Shown here piece after piece: positions 56,387 to 64,000 of a stretch of 64,000 bases of DNA (position 1 is its first letter; the number at the start of each line of letters is the position of its first letter). The position numbers and the translations under genes were made by a program. The stretch is from Rhizobium sp. CG5 (GTDB taxonomy: Bacteria; Pseudomonadota; Alphaproteobacteria; Rhizobiales; Rhizobiaceae). The notes below the pieces were generated by a model, which ran no database searches, was not told the origin of the DNA, and worked only from the letters and a program-made list of their open reading frames with translations. Location of the stretch: positions 248,001 to 312,000 of the forward strand of contig NZ_JABAEF010000006.1 in the NCBI RefSeq assembly GCF_023701945.1. Reading direction: 5' to 3'.

Positions 56387-59041
56387 ATGGCCAGCGACAA
56401 GCTTTCCACCTACAAGCAGAAGCGCGACTTCAAGCTGACGCAGGAGCCGAGCGGCTCAGCAGCCCTTGCGCCCTCCCATCGTCAGCGTTTCGTCATCCAG
56501 AAACACGACGCCACCCGCCTGCACTATGACCTGAGGCTGGAACTGGACGGCGTCTTCAAATCATGGGCAGTGACGCGCGGGCCGTCGCTCGATCCCCGCG
56601 ACAAACGTCTGGCCGTCGAAGTCGAGGACCATCCGCTCGACTATGGCGATTTCGAAGGCACCATCCCCAAGGGCCAGTATGGTGGCGGAACGGTCATGCT
56701 CTGGGATCGCGGCTATTGGGAACCCGAAGGAAGTGCTTCCCCGGAGGAAGCGCTGGCGAAGGGCGATCTGAAATTCACGCTGCACGGCGAGCGCCTGCAA
56801 GGCAGTTTCGTGCTGGTGCGGATGCGTCGGGATCGCGACGGCGGCAAACGCACCAACTGGCTGTTGATCAAGCACGACGACGACCATGCTGTCACAAAAA
56901 ACGGCGATGCCATCCTCAAGGACCACGACACCTCCGTCGCATCCGGGCGGTCCATGGACGCGATCGCATCCGGCACCGGCAAAAAGCCCAAGCCGTTCAT
57001 GATCCAGGGTGGCGCCGTCAAGGCCGACGCGGTGTGGGACAGCAGCCAGGGTCTTGCCGCGCAGGAGCGCAAGTCGGGAAGCAAAAAGACAAAGAAAATG
57101 CCCGCCACCAAGACAAAGGCGTCTGCGGCAACCACAGATAAGACATCGTCGATGCCCGGCTTCATTGCCCCGCAGCTCTGCAAGATCGTGGAACGGCCGT
57201 CCTCGGCCAAAGGATGGATCCACGAGATCAAGTTCGACGGGTATCGCTTCCAGATGCGGATCGAGAATGGCGAGGTGACGCTGAAGACCCGCAAGGGTCT
57301 TGACTGGACGGACCGGTTTGCAGCGATCGCCAAGGCCGCCACCGCCTTGCCCGATGCCATCATCGATGGCGAAATCTGCGCCCTTGACGAGCATGGCGCA
57401 CCGGATTTTGCCGCTTTGCAGGCAGCGATTTCCGAGGAGAAAACCAGCGCCCTGGTCTATTTTGCCTTCGACCTTCTCTATGCGGGCAATGAAGACCTGC
57501 GCGAAATTCCGCTGGTCGAGCGCAAGGAGCGGCTGGCCAAGCTTTTGAACGAGGCGGGCGAGGATCCGCGCCTGCGCTTCGTCGAGCATTTCGAGACGGG
57601 GGGCGACGCTGTGCTCAAATCGGCCTGCCGGCTGTCGCTGGAGGGTATCATCTCGAAGCAGGCAAAAGCCCCTTACCGGTCCGGCCGGAGCGATACCTGG
57701 GCCAAGTCGAAATGCCGGGCCGGACATGAAGTGGTGATTGGCGCCTATGCCAAAACGGGAGCTAAGTTCCGATCGCTGCTGGTCGGGGTCAATCGCGGCA
57801 GCCATTTCGTCTATGTCGGCCGCGTCGGCACGGGTTTTAGCGCCGGGACCGTCGACAAGATCCTGCCGAAGCTGCGCGAATTCGAGACGGACAAATCGCC
57901 CTTCACCGGCATCGGCGCCCCGAAGGATGACCCCAATATCGTCTGGCTGAAGCCCGAACTGGTCGCCGAGATCGAATTTGCCGGCTGGACGGGTGACGGT
58001 CAGGTCCGTCAGGCGGCCTTCAAGGGTTTGCGTGAAGACAAACCTGCTGCGGAGGTGGAGGCGGAAAAGCCGGTGTCGCCGTCCGAGGTGGACACTCCCG
58101 ACCCCGCCAAGCGCCAGAGTTCGGCCCGCGCCGAGGTGATGGGCGTGTCGATTTCCCATCCGGACAAGGCGCTCTGGCCTGATGCCGGCGATGGAGAACC
58201 GGTGACCAAGCGCGATCTGGCGGACTATTTCGAGGCGGTCGGCGCCTGGATGATCGAGCATATCAAGGGTCGCCCCTGCTCCATCCTGCGGGCCCCGGAC
58301 GGCATCGACGGCGAACAGTTCTTCCAGCGCCATGCCATGCGCGGCACGTCGAACCTTCTCGAACTCGTCACGATCTCCGGTGACAAGAAGCCGTACGTGC
58401 AGATCGATCGTATCGAGGGCCTGGCCGCGATCGCCCAGATCGGCGGACTGGAGCTTCATCCCTGGAATTGCGAACCGCACCAGCCCGAAGTGCCAGGCCG
58501 GCTGGTGTTCGACCTCGATCCAGGCCCTGAGGTCGAATTTTCGACCGTTGTCGAGGCCGCCCGCGAGATCCGCGATCGCCTCGAGGAGCTTGGCCTTGTC
58601 AGCTTCTGCAAGACAACCGGCGGCAAGGGTCTTCATGTGGTGACGCCGCTGACCGTCGCCAAAGGCAAGAAAATCGCCTGGGACGAGGCCAAGGCTTTCG
58701 CCCACGATGTGTGCGAACACATGGCGCGAGACAATCCGGATGCTTATCTGATCAAGATGTCGAAGGCTGCGAGGAATGGCCGCATCTTCCTCGACTATCT
58801 GCGCAATGACCGCATGTCGACCGCCGTGGCGCCCTTGTCTCCGCGGGCCCGGCCGGGCGCCACGGTCTCGATGCCGCTCAACTGGAGCCAGGTGAAGGCC
58901 GACCTTGATCCGAGACGATTCACGGTCAGGACCGTGCCGGCTCTGATCAAGGACAGCACGGCCTGGCAGGACTATTGTGACGGCGAGCGGCCGCTTGATC
59001 CGGCGATCAAGCGGCTTGGCAAGCTCAAAGGCAAAGGATAG
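56387..59041 (+). CDS. ligD: Multifunctional DNA ligase D (phosphoesterase-ligase-polymerase)
   Basis: 884-residue end-joining enzyme. Domain order: 3'-phosphoesterase at about 35-165 ([38 protein letters not shown]), a Lys/Ser/Thr-rich linker (about 200-255), ATP-dependent ligase at about 258-560 with nucleotidyl Lys282 in [13 protein letters not shown] and [11 protein letters not shown], and a primase-type polymerase at about 590-884 ([55 protein letters not shown]). The ATG at 56387 follows a GGGGG run. Works with the Ku proteins encoded downstream in non-homologous end joining. Confidence 0.96.
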   Translation: MASDKLSTYKQKRDFKLTQEPSGSAALAPSHRQRFVIQKHDATRLHYDLRLELDGVFKSWAVTRGPSLDPRDKRLAVEVEDHPLDYGDFEGTIPKGQYGGGTVMLWDRGYWEPEGSASPEEALAKGDLKFTLHGERLQGSFVLVRMRRDRDGGKRTNWLLIKHDDDHAVTKNGDAILKDHDTSVASGRSMDAIASGTGKKPKPFMIQGGAVKADAVWDSSQGLAAQERKSGSKKTKKMPATKTKASAATTDKTSSMPGFIAPQLCKIVERPSSAKGWIHEIKFDGYRFQMRIENGEVTLKTRKGLDWTDRFAAIAKAATALPDAIIDGEICALDEHGAPDFAALQAAISEEKTSALVYFAFDLLYAGNEDLREIPLVERKERLAKLLNEAGEDPRLRFVEHFETGGDAVLKSACRLSLEGIISKQAKAPYRSGRSDTWAKSKCRAGHEVVIGAYAKTGAKFRSLLVGVNRGSHFVYVGRVGTGFSAGTVDKILPKLREFETDKSPFTGIGAPKDDPNIVWLKPELVAEIEFAGWTGDGQVRQAAFKGLREDKPAAEVEAEKPVSPSEVDTPDPAKRQSSARAEVMGVSISHPDKALWPDAGDGEPVTKRDLADYFEAVGAWMIEHIKGRPCSILRAPDGIDGEQFFQRHAMRGTSNLLELVTISGDKKPYVQIDRIEGLAAIAQIGGLELHPWNCEPHQPEVPGRLVFDLDPGPEVEFSTVVEAAREIRDRLEELGLVSFCKTTGGKGLHVVTPLTVAKGKKIAWDEAKAFAHDVCEHMARDNPDAYLIKMSKAARNGRIFLDYLRNDRMSTAVAPLSPRARPGATVSMPLNWSQVKADLDPRRFTVRTVPALIKDSTAWQDYCDGERPLDPAIKRLGKLKGKG

Positions 59042-59048
59042 CCGCAGG

Positions 59049-59282
59049 CTAAGCCTGGCGCTGTTGCCAGTTTTTATAGGGCGTCATGAGCTGACCGGGA
59101 AAGCGACGCTCGATTTCCGTCTCGACCATGGCGATCCGCGCGAAGACATCGCTGTTGTCGCGATCTGCCGGGCTGATCTCTTCGCTCTCGCCTTCCAGCG
59201 TCTGCATAACGGCAAACAGCTCTTCGTCGCTCATCGGTGTCAGCGCGTCTGAAAATTCCTGAACATTGAGTTCGTTTGCCAA
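59049..59282 (-). CDS. 77-residue acidic protein of unknown function between ligD and ku
   Basis: Starts at TTG 59282 (reads MANELNVQEFSDALTPMSDE) with a strong AGGAGG 8 bases upstream, which is the main reason to accept it. Acidic and helical in appearance (EELFAVMQTLEGESEEI), no membrane segment, C-terminus YKNWQQRQA. Not recognised. It is antisense to nothing, convergent with ligD (7-base gap) and divergent from ku, so it is probably expressed independently. A role in the end-joining locus is possible but unsupported. Confidence 0.6.
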   Translation of the reverse strand: MANELNVQEFSDALTPMSDEELFAVMQTLEGESEEISPADRDNSDVFARIAMVETEIERRFPGQLMTPYKNWQQRQA

Positions 59283-59462
59283 CGGCTTTCCTCCTGCAAA
59301 ATCGGTAAAGGCCGCAACTCGGTCTTCAGCGAAATGTTCCGCTGCCGCCGGAGGGCGGCCTGCCCATCGTCATCAGACCCTTCGAAATTCAGTCGCACCG
59401 CCAAGGAACGAATCGACGGCCGAAGGGGTTGAAGGAGGTCGATGATCTCGGGGAGAGTGGGA

Positions 59463-60362
59463 ATGGTATCGCCAAGAGCCAGTTGGAAAGGTTTCATCAA
59501 GTTCGGAGAGGTGTCCTGTCCGGTGGCGCTCTACACGGCCGCCTCCTCGTCCGAGCGGATCGCCTTCCACACGCTCAATCGCGATACCGGCAACCGGGTG
59601 AAGCGCCAATTCGTCGACAGCGAGACCGGTGATCCGGTCGAGCGCGACGACCAAGTCAAGGGATACGAGGTCGAGAACGGCCGCTATGTCGTGCTGGAGC
59701 CGGACGAGGTCGCCGCCGCCGTTCCAGACAGCGACAAGACGCTGGCCATCGAGGCCTTCATTCCCTGTTCGGAGATCGACGACGTCTATCTCGACAAGCC
59801 CTATTACCTGGCGCCCGACAAGATGGGGACCGAGGCATTCGTGCTTTTGCGCGACGGCATGCAGAAGAAGAAGGTCGCGGCGATCGCGCAGACCGTTCTG
59901 TTTCGTCGCCTGCGCACCGTGCTGATCCGGCCGCATGGCAAGGGGCTGGTCGCCTCCACCCTCAATTTCGATTATGAGATCCGCTCCTCGGAAAAGGCCT
60001 TCGAGGACCTGCCCGAGCTTAAGATCGAAGGCGAGATGCTCGATCTGGCCGAGCATATCATCGGCACCAAGAAGGGCAGCTTTGACGCCAGCGCCTTCGA
60101 CGACCGCTATGAGGCGGCCGTGGCGGAACTGGTCAAGGCGAAGATCGAAGGTCGCTCGCTGCCGAAGAGGAAGGCGCCCGCGCCCAAAAAGCAGAGCGAC
60201 CTGCTGCAGGCGTTGCGCGAAAGTGCCGGCATGGGCAAGGCCTCAACAAAGGCCACAACCAAGGCCAAGCCGGCCGCCGCCAACACCAACAGGGGTGCCC
60301 GGGCCAAGCCCGCCAAGCCAGCTGCCTCCAAGTCCAAACCTGCCGCGAAACGCGTCGGATAA
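59463..60362 (+). CDS. ku: Ku-family DNA end-binding protein (first of two)
   Basis: 299-residue bacterial Ku. Core beta-barrel/bridge domain opens RASWKGFIKFGEVSCPVALY and contains IAFHTLNRDTGNRVKRQF, VKGYEVENGRYVVLEPDEV, YYLAPDKMGTEAFVLLRDG and RPHGKGLVASTLNFDYEIRS. The C-terminal tail from about residue 235 is rich in Lys, Ala and Pro, typical of the DNA/LigD-interacting tail. ATG 59463 has GGGGAGAG upstream; ATG 59442 is an alternative. It ends 12 bases before a second ku gene. Confidence 0.95.
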   Translation: MVSPRASWKGFIKFGEVSCPVALYTAASSSERIAFHTLNRDTGNRVKRQFVDSETGDPVERDDQVKGYEVENGRYVVLEPDEVAAAVPDSDKTLAIEAFIPCSEIDDVYLDKPYYLAPDKMGTEAFVLLRDGMQKKKVAAIAQTVLFRRLRTVLIRPHGKGLVASTLNFDYEIRSSEKAFEDLPELKIEGEMLDLAEHIIGTKKGSFDASAFDDRYEAAVAELVKAKIEGRSLPKRKAPAPKKQSDLLQALRESAGMGKASTKATTKAKPAAANTNRGARAKPAKPAASKSKPAAKRVG

Positions 60363-60374
60363 TCGGAGGTCATC

Positions 60375-61181
60375 ATGGCAGTTCGCCCCTATTGGAAAGG
60401 CTATCTCAAGCTGTCGCTGGTCACCTGCCCCGTGCAGATGATGCCCGCCACCTCGGACGAGGAAAAGGTGAAATTCCACACGCTCAACCGCGAGACCCAG
60501 AACCGGGTCGTCAGCCACTATGTCGACGCCGTCACCGGCAAGGCGGTCAAAGAAGAGAACGAGGTGAAGGGCTATCAGCGCGGCGAGGATGACTATCTCA
60601 TCCTCGAAGACGACGAGATCGACAATGTCGCGCTCGAAAGCACCAAGACCATCGACATCTCTGTTTTCACCAAGCGTGACAGCATCGACTGGATGTGGCT
60701 CGACACGCCCTATTATCTGTCGCCCAACGATACGGTCGGCCAGGAAGCCTTTTCCGTCATCCGCGCTGCGATGGAATCGCAAGGCATGGTCGGCATTTCG
60801 AGGCTGGTCATCGCCAGGCGCGAACGGGCCGTCATGCTGGAACCGCGCGGCAAGGGCATCGTCTTGTGGACCTTGCGTTATGGCGACGAAGTGCGCGACG
60901 AGGAAAGCTATTTCGAGGGTATCGGCGACGAGACGGCCGATTCCGATATGATGCCTCTTGTGCAAAAGCTGATCGAAAAACAGACCCGGCACTGGGATGC
61001 GAAAATGGTCGCCGATCCGGTCCAGGACCGCCTGCTGGACATCATCAGCAGCAAGAAAAAGAAGCTTAAAAAACCCGCCAAAGCAAAGGCTCCCGCCGCT
61101 GAACCGGCAGCGACCAATGTCATCAACATCATGGATGCCTTGCGCAAATCCATCGCGGCGGACAAGCGATCCGGGAGATGA
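60375..61181 (+). CDS. ku: Ku-family DNA end-binding protein (second of two)
   Basis: 268-residue paralogue with the same core: AVRPYWKGYLKLSLVTCPVQ, VKFHTLNRETQNRVVSHYVD, KGYQRGEDDYLILEDDEI, YYLSPNDTVGQEAFSVIRAA and EPRGKGIVLWTLRYGDEVRD. Its tail is shorter (SSKKKKLKKPAKAKAPAAEP). GGAGG before ATG 60375. The two Ku proteins differ markedly outside the motifs, so this is an old duplication; Sinorhizobium meliloti is known to encode several Ku proteins, some acting as heterodimers, and this pair may do the same. Confidence 0.95.
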   Translation: MAVRPYWKGYLKLSLVTCPVQMMPATSDEEKVKFHTLNRETQNRVVSHYVDAVTGKAVKEENEVKGYQRGEDDYLILEDDEIDNVALESTKTIDISVFTKRDSIDWMWLDTPYYLSPNDTVGQEAFSVIRAAMESQGMVGISRLVIARRERAVMLEPRGKGIVLWTLRYGDEVRDEESYFEGIGDETADSDMMPLVQKLIEKQTRHWDAKMVADPVQDRLLDIISSKKKKLKKPAKAKAPAAEPAATNVINIMDALRKSIAADKRSGR

Positions 61182-61212
61182 CGGAGTTTAAGTGGCCGCT
61201 GCCTATGATGGC

Positions 61213-61956
61213 TTAAGCGGCCAACCTCGCAAGCACGTTTCGAACCACCACCGGCGATGAGAGCCGGTGTACCGCACAGGTCGGCGCATCCAGCGCCCCG
61301 ACGCGCACCGAGAGCCCGCCGCGGGCATTGGTAACGGCGAACATGGATTCATCCGTCAGGTCATCGCCCATGGCCACCGGTCGCCGGCCCTTGAACGGGT
61401 CTGCCTGCAGGAACCGCTCCACGGCATCGCCCTTGCTGGCGCGCGCCGGCCGGAGTTCAAACACCATCTTGCCGAGTTGCAATGCCCAGCCCGGGCCGGC
61501 CATCTCGGCGTAATGCTGCATTCTCTCGTGGAGAATCTCCTCATATTCCGGGGCCAGCCGGTAGTGGGCCGCTACGGCTCCCCCCTTGTCCTCAATCAGC
61601 ACGCCGGGATAGGACTCCGCCTCGCGGGCGAGTTGACGTTTCAACGTCTCGAATGCCCCGGACTCGGCTGCGGTCGATACACCAGTCGCGTCGCGATATT
61701 CCGCGCCATGCAACCCGGCCAGCGGAAACGCAAACGGCTTGAACAATTGGTCGGCAAAGGAAAGCGACCGACCCGTGACGAGCGCCATGGCGCCATCCAG
61801 TTTTGCATAGAGCCGGTTGAGCTGGCCTGGAAGCGCTTCCGGCACCTGGATGGAATCCGGGGTCGGGGCAAGATCGAGCAAGGTCCCGTCGATATCGAGA
61901 AACAGGGCCCATTCCTCGGGGGTGTCAAGCAAGGCTTCAAGCGTCCGGGTTGCCAT
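61213..61956 (-). CDS. otsB: Trehalose-6-phosphate phosphatase OtsB
   Basis: HAD-superfamily phosphatase producing trehalose, an osmoprotectant. Catalytic ALFLDIDGTLLDLAPTPD (nucleophile Asp), MALVTGRSLSFAD, GLHGAEYRD, LELRPARASKGDAVE-type FELRPARASKGDAVERFL, and VAMGDDLTDESMF (metal-binding Asp pair). I start at ATG 61956 (247 residues, AGGA 7 bases upstream); GTG 61971 (AGGAG upstream) and ATG 62004 are in-frame alternatives adding 5 or 16 residues. No otsA is next to it. Convergent with the second ku gene. Confidence 0.92.
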   Translation of the reverse strand: MATRTLEALLDTPEEWALFLDIDGTLLDLAPTPDSIQVPEALPGQLNRLYAKLDGAMALVTGRSLSFADQLFKPFAFPLAGLHGAEYRDATGVSTAAESGAFETLKRQLAREAESYPGVLIEDKGGAVAAHYRLAPEYEEILHERMQHYAEMAGPGWALQLGKMVFELRPARASKGDAVERFLQADPFKGRRPVAMGDDLTDESMFAVTNARGGLSVRVGALDAPTCAVHRLSSPVVVRNVLARLAA

Positions 61957-62103
61957 TTCATCGTCCTGCACGGTCGTCTCCTGCACGTTGTCATCTCCAT
62001 GCAAGTAGTCCGCGTCGCGCCGGCGGCAAGATCGAGCCGGCGGAACATCCCACTGTCAGCAACGTTATGGGGGCGGCTCTATTGGTTATTGGGGGAATTC
62101 AGG

Positions 62104-63177
62104 ATGGCACACACACCGACGGCCCAGAAACGTCAGGCACAGATGCCCCTCATTCATGGAGCGCTCGAACTTCCGACCGTGCTGATCGACGACTACAATA
62201 ACGAGGCCCGCGAGCGCGGCGGCTTCCTTGGCGACCGGATCAACAAGCAATCCTTCCAGACCAAGATCCAGGACGCCCGCAAGATCGTGCGGTCCTATGC
62301 CGAGGATCCGTTCGACAAGACACTCGGCGAGCCGATTTCCAAGAAAAAGATCGATGCCATGCTGGAATCCAAGGACGCGGTCGCGATGGCCCTTGCCATG
62401 GGCGCCGTGGAGGATTTCTCACGCGACTTTGCAGACGTCGTCTCGAAGTTCCTGGCCATCAAAGCCTGGGCAAAAACCGAACGGATCGCCGTTGGCGGCG
62501 GCTTTCGCGACAGCCGGGCCGGCGAACTGGCGATCGCCCGCACGATGATGATCCTGCGGGCGGCCGGTAGCAATGTGACACTGGTGCCGATTGCCCACCA
62601 TCCCGACGAGGCCGGTCTGATCGGCTCGGTGCATCTGATGCCGTCCTGGATGCTGAAAGGCCATAACGCCATTCTGGCGGTTGATATTGGCGGCACCAAC
62701 ATGCGTGCCGGCATCGTCGAATTCGACCGGCACAAGAACCTGATCGACGATGCCAAAGTCACCGTGTCGGATATCTGGCGGCATGCAGACGACCAGCCCA
62801 GCCGCAGTGCCGCGATCGCAAGGCTGGTCGCGATGTTGAACGACCTGCTCGAAAAGGCCGGCAAGCTCAAGCTGGCGCCGCTGATCGGCATTGCCTGCCC
62901 CGGCATCGTCAATCCCGACGGCGCCATCGCGCGCGGCGCCCACAACCTGCCGGGCGGCAATTGGGAAAGCGACCATTTCAATCTTCCGGCCGCCATCACC
63001 AAGGCAATCCCGACCATTGGCGGCCACGAGACCTTCGTGATGATGCACAATGACGCGGTGGTTCAAGGCCTGTCGCAGGTGCCGCTGATGCGCGACGTGT
63101 CGCACTGGGGCGTCATGACGATCGGCACAGGCCTTGGCAATGCCCGGTTCACCAACCGCAAGCCTTTGTCGGAATAG
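62104..63177 (+). CDS. ROK-family sugar kinase-like protein with circularly permuted domain order
   Basis: 357 residues. ROK motifs are all recognisable but in the wrong order: first the C-terminal lobe (RIAVGGGFRDSRAGELAIAR near 130 and HHPDEAGLIGSVHLMPSWM near 167-185), then the N-terminal lobe (ILAVDIGGTNMRAGIVEF near 197, IGIACPGIVNPDGAI near 260, HNLPGGNW, NDAVVQGLSQV), ending right after the phosphate-2 motif TIGTGLGNARF. The CxCGxxGC zinc motif is absent. ATG 62104 follows TTCAGG; the upstream open frame overlaps otsB antisense and is a shadow. Expected activity is phosphorylation of a hexose, but the substrate is unknown. Confidence 0.8.
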   Translation: MAHTPTAQKRQAQMPLIHGALELPTVLIDDYNNEARERGGFLGDRINKQSFQTKIQDARKIVRSYAEDPFDKTLGEPISKKKIDAMLESKDAVAMALAMGAVEDFSRDFADVVSKFLAIKAWAKTERIAVGGGFRDSRAGELAIARTMMILRAAGSNVTLVPIAHHPDEAGLIGSVHLMPSWMLKGHNAILAVDIGGTNMRAGIVEFDRHKNLIDDAKVTVSDIWRHADDQPSRSAAIARLVAMLNDLLEKAGKLKLAPLIGIACPGIVNPDGAIARGAHNLPGGNWESDHFNLPAAITKAIPTIGGHETFVMMHNDAVVQGLSQVPLMRDVSHWGVMTIGTGLGNARFTNRKPLSE

Positions 63178-63345
63178 TTTTCGTCCCCGCCGCAAACCGC
63201 ACCTGTTCGGGATGCGGGGTCGCCCAACGACGACGATGAGTAAAATATTCTCATTTGCCGCTTTTATTCGCAGTATTGTCCCCTGCCTTCGCCGCTGCAA
63301 TCTGACATTCCATTGTCCTGAAACTTCCATTTGAAAGGCAGACCG

Positions 63346-64000
63346 ATGAACTGGTTCAAAACCCTCGCGACTGTAGCAGCGATGCAGGCTTTCATTTATG
63401 CGCCCGCATTTTCCGGCGAAAACCTCGACCAGATCAAGGCGGCCGGCGTCATCAAGATCGGCACCGAGGGGACCTACGCGCCGTTTACCTTCCATGACGC
63501 CTCCAACAAGCTGGTCGGCTTCGATGTCGAGATCGGCGAGGCCGTTGCCGCCAAGCTCGGGGTCAAGGCCGAGTTCGTCGAAGGCAAGTGGGACGGGCTG
63601 ATCGCCGGCATCGACGCCAAGCGCTACGATGCCGTGATCAACCAGGTTGGCATTACCGAGGCGCGCAAGCAGAAATACGACTTCTCCGATCCCTATATCG
63701 TCTCCAAGGCGGTGTTGATCGTGCGCGACGACAATACCGACATCAAGGGCTTCGAAGACCTGAAAGGCAAGAAATCCGCCCAGTCGCTGACTAGCAATTT
63801 CGGCAAGCTCGCCGAAGCTGCCGGCGCGGAACTGGTCGGAACCGATGGCTTCGATCAGTCGATCCAGCTGGTGCTGACCCGCCGTGCCGACGCCACCATC
63901 AACGACAGCCTGTCCTTCCTCGACTTCAAGAAGCAGAAGGCCGATGCCCCGGTAAAGATCGTCGCTGAGAAGGCCGAAGCCGAGGCCTCCGGCATCATCG
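63346..64000 (+). CDS. Amino-acid ABC transporter periplasmic binding protein (3' end outside window)
   Basis: The first 218 residues of an SBP_bac_3 protein (cystine/polar amino acid type, FliY/TcyA-like). Signal peptide NWFKTLATVAAMQAFIYAPA ending near AFS-G. Mature features: IKIGTEGTYAPFTFHD, LVGFDVEIGEAVAAKLG, WDGLIAGIDAKRYDAVINQV, YDFSDPYIVSKAVLIV and GKKSAQSLTSNFGK. Ribosome site GAAAGG 9 bases before ATG 63346. The C-terminus and any permease or ATPase genes lie beyond base 64000. Confidence 0.92.
   Translation, partial: MNWFKTLATVAAMQAFIYAPAFSGENLDQIKAAGVIKIGTEGTYAPFTFHDASNKLVGFDVEIGEAVAAKLGVKAEFVEGKWDGLIAGIDAKRYDAVINQVGITEARKQKYDFSDPYIVSKAVLIVRDDNTDIKGFEDLKGKKSAQSLTSNFGKLAEAAGAELVGTDGFDQSIQLVLTRRADATINDSLSFLDFKKQKADAPVKIVAEKAEAEASGII

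Noticed and set aside
63236..63254. ATGAG-N9-CTCAT inverted repeat before the amino-acid-binding protein gene
   Set aside because: Only 5-bp arms in an AT-rich stretch; not distinguishable from chance, although the region must hold the promoter.

Overview
The window looks like a high-GC (roughly 60 percent, judged by eye) alphaproteobacterial replicon of the Rhizobiaceae type (Rhizobium, Agrobacterium or Ensifer-like). Reasons: dense ABC, TRAP and GntR/LacI sugar-uptake operons, a Kdp system, a LigD plus two-Ku end-joining locus, an otsB gene, and a candidate small RNA of the Rhizobiales alpha-r14 (CCUCCUCCC) type. There is no rRNA, tRNA, replication module, transposase, phage or CRISPR array, so this is a metabolic and stress-response stretch of a chromosome, chromid or megaplasmid.

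Layout. 1-3.2 kb: dppABC dipeptide transporter (minus strand, dppC cut by the window edge). 3.2-4.2 kb: about 1 kb without a protein gene, holding a four-hairpin small RNA on the minus strand. 4.2-10.3 kb: metallophosphodiesterase plus CUT1 ABC transporter operon and a convergent LacI regulator. 10.4-12.3 kb: recQ. 12.6-20.9 kb: FadR/GntR regulator, TRAP transporter, and four sugar-acid enzymes that together could turn an aldonate such as L-gulonate into 2-keto-3-deoxygluconate. 21-24.9 kb: molybdenum hydroxylase pair with a YqhC-type AraC regulator. 25-33 kb: a peptide-type ABC transporter divergent from a GntR regulator, a second mannonate-dehydratase-like gene and kdgD, tied together by a shared operator-like sequence. 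33.2-34.9 kb: C39-like cysteine peptidase and a stand-alone D-Ala-D-Ala ligase. 35-42.9 kb: a CUT1 sugar transporter whose ATPase is divergent from a GntR-esterase-SBP-permease-epimerase-oxidoreductase operon. 43-48 kb: katE catalase, HWE histidine kinase, SDR stress dehydrogenase. 48.2-56.2 kb: complete kdpFABCDE with an extra 27-residue microprotein in front. 56.4-61.2 kb: ligD, a 77-residue ORF with a TTG start, and two tandem ku genes. 61.2-64 kb: otsB, an unusual ROK-family protein, and the start of an amino-acid-binding protein.

The strongest leads are: (1) the ROK protein at 62104-63177, whose motifs occur in circularly permuted order; (2) the minus-strand RNA at about 3811-3974, with four successive hairpins that each show CCUCCUCCC in the loop, the last also being the terminator; (3) the ABC/GntR/UxuA-like/KdgD locus, which may encode a non-canonical acidic-sugar pathway; (4) the peptidase-Ddl pair; (5) the microprotein ahead of kdpF.
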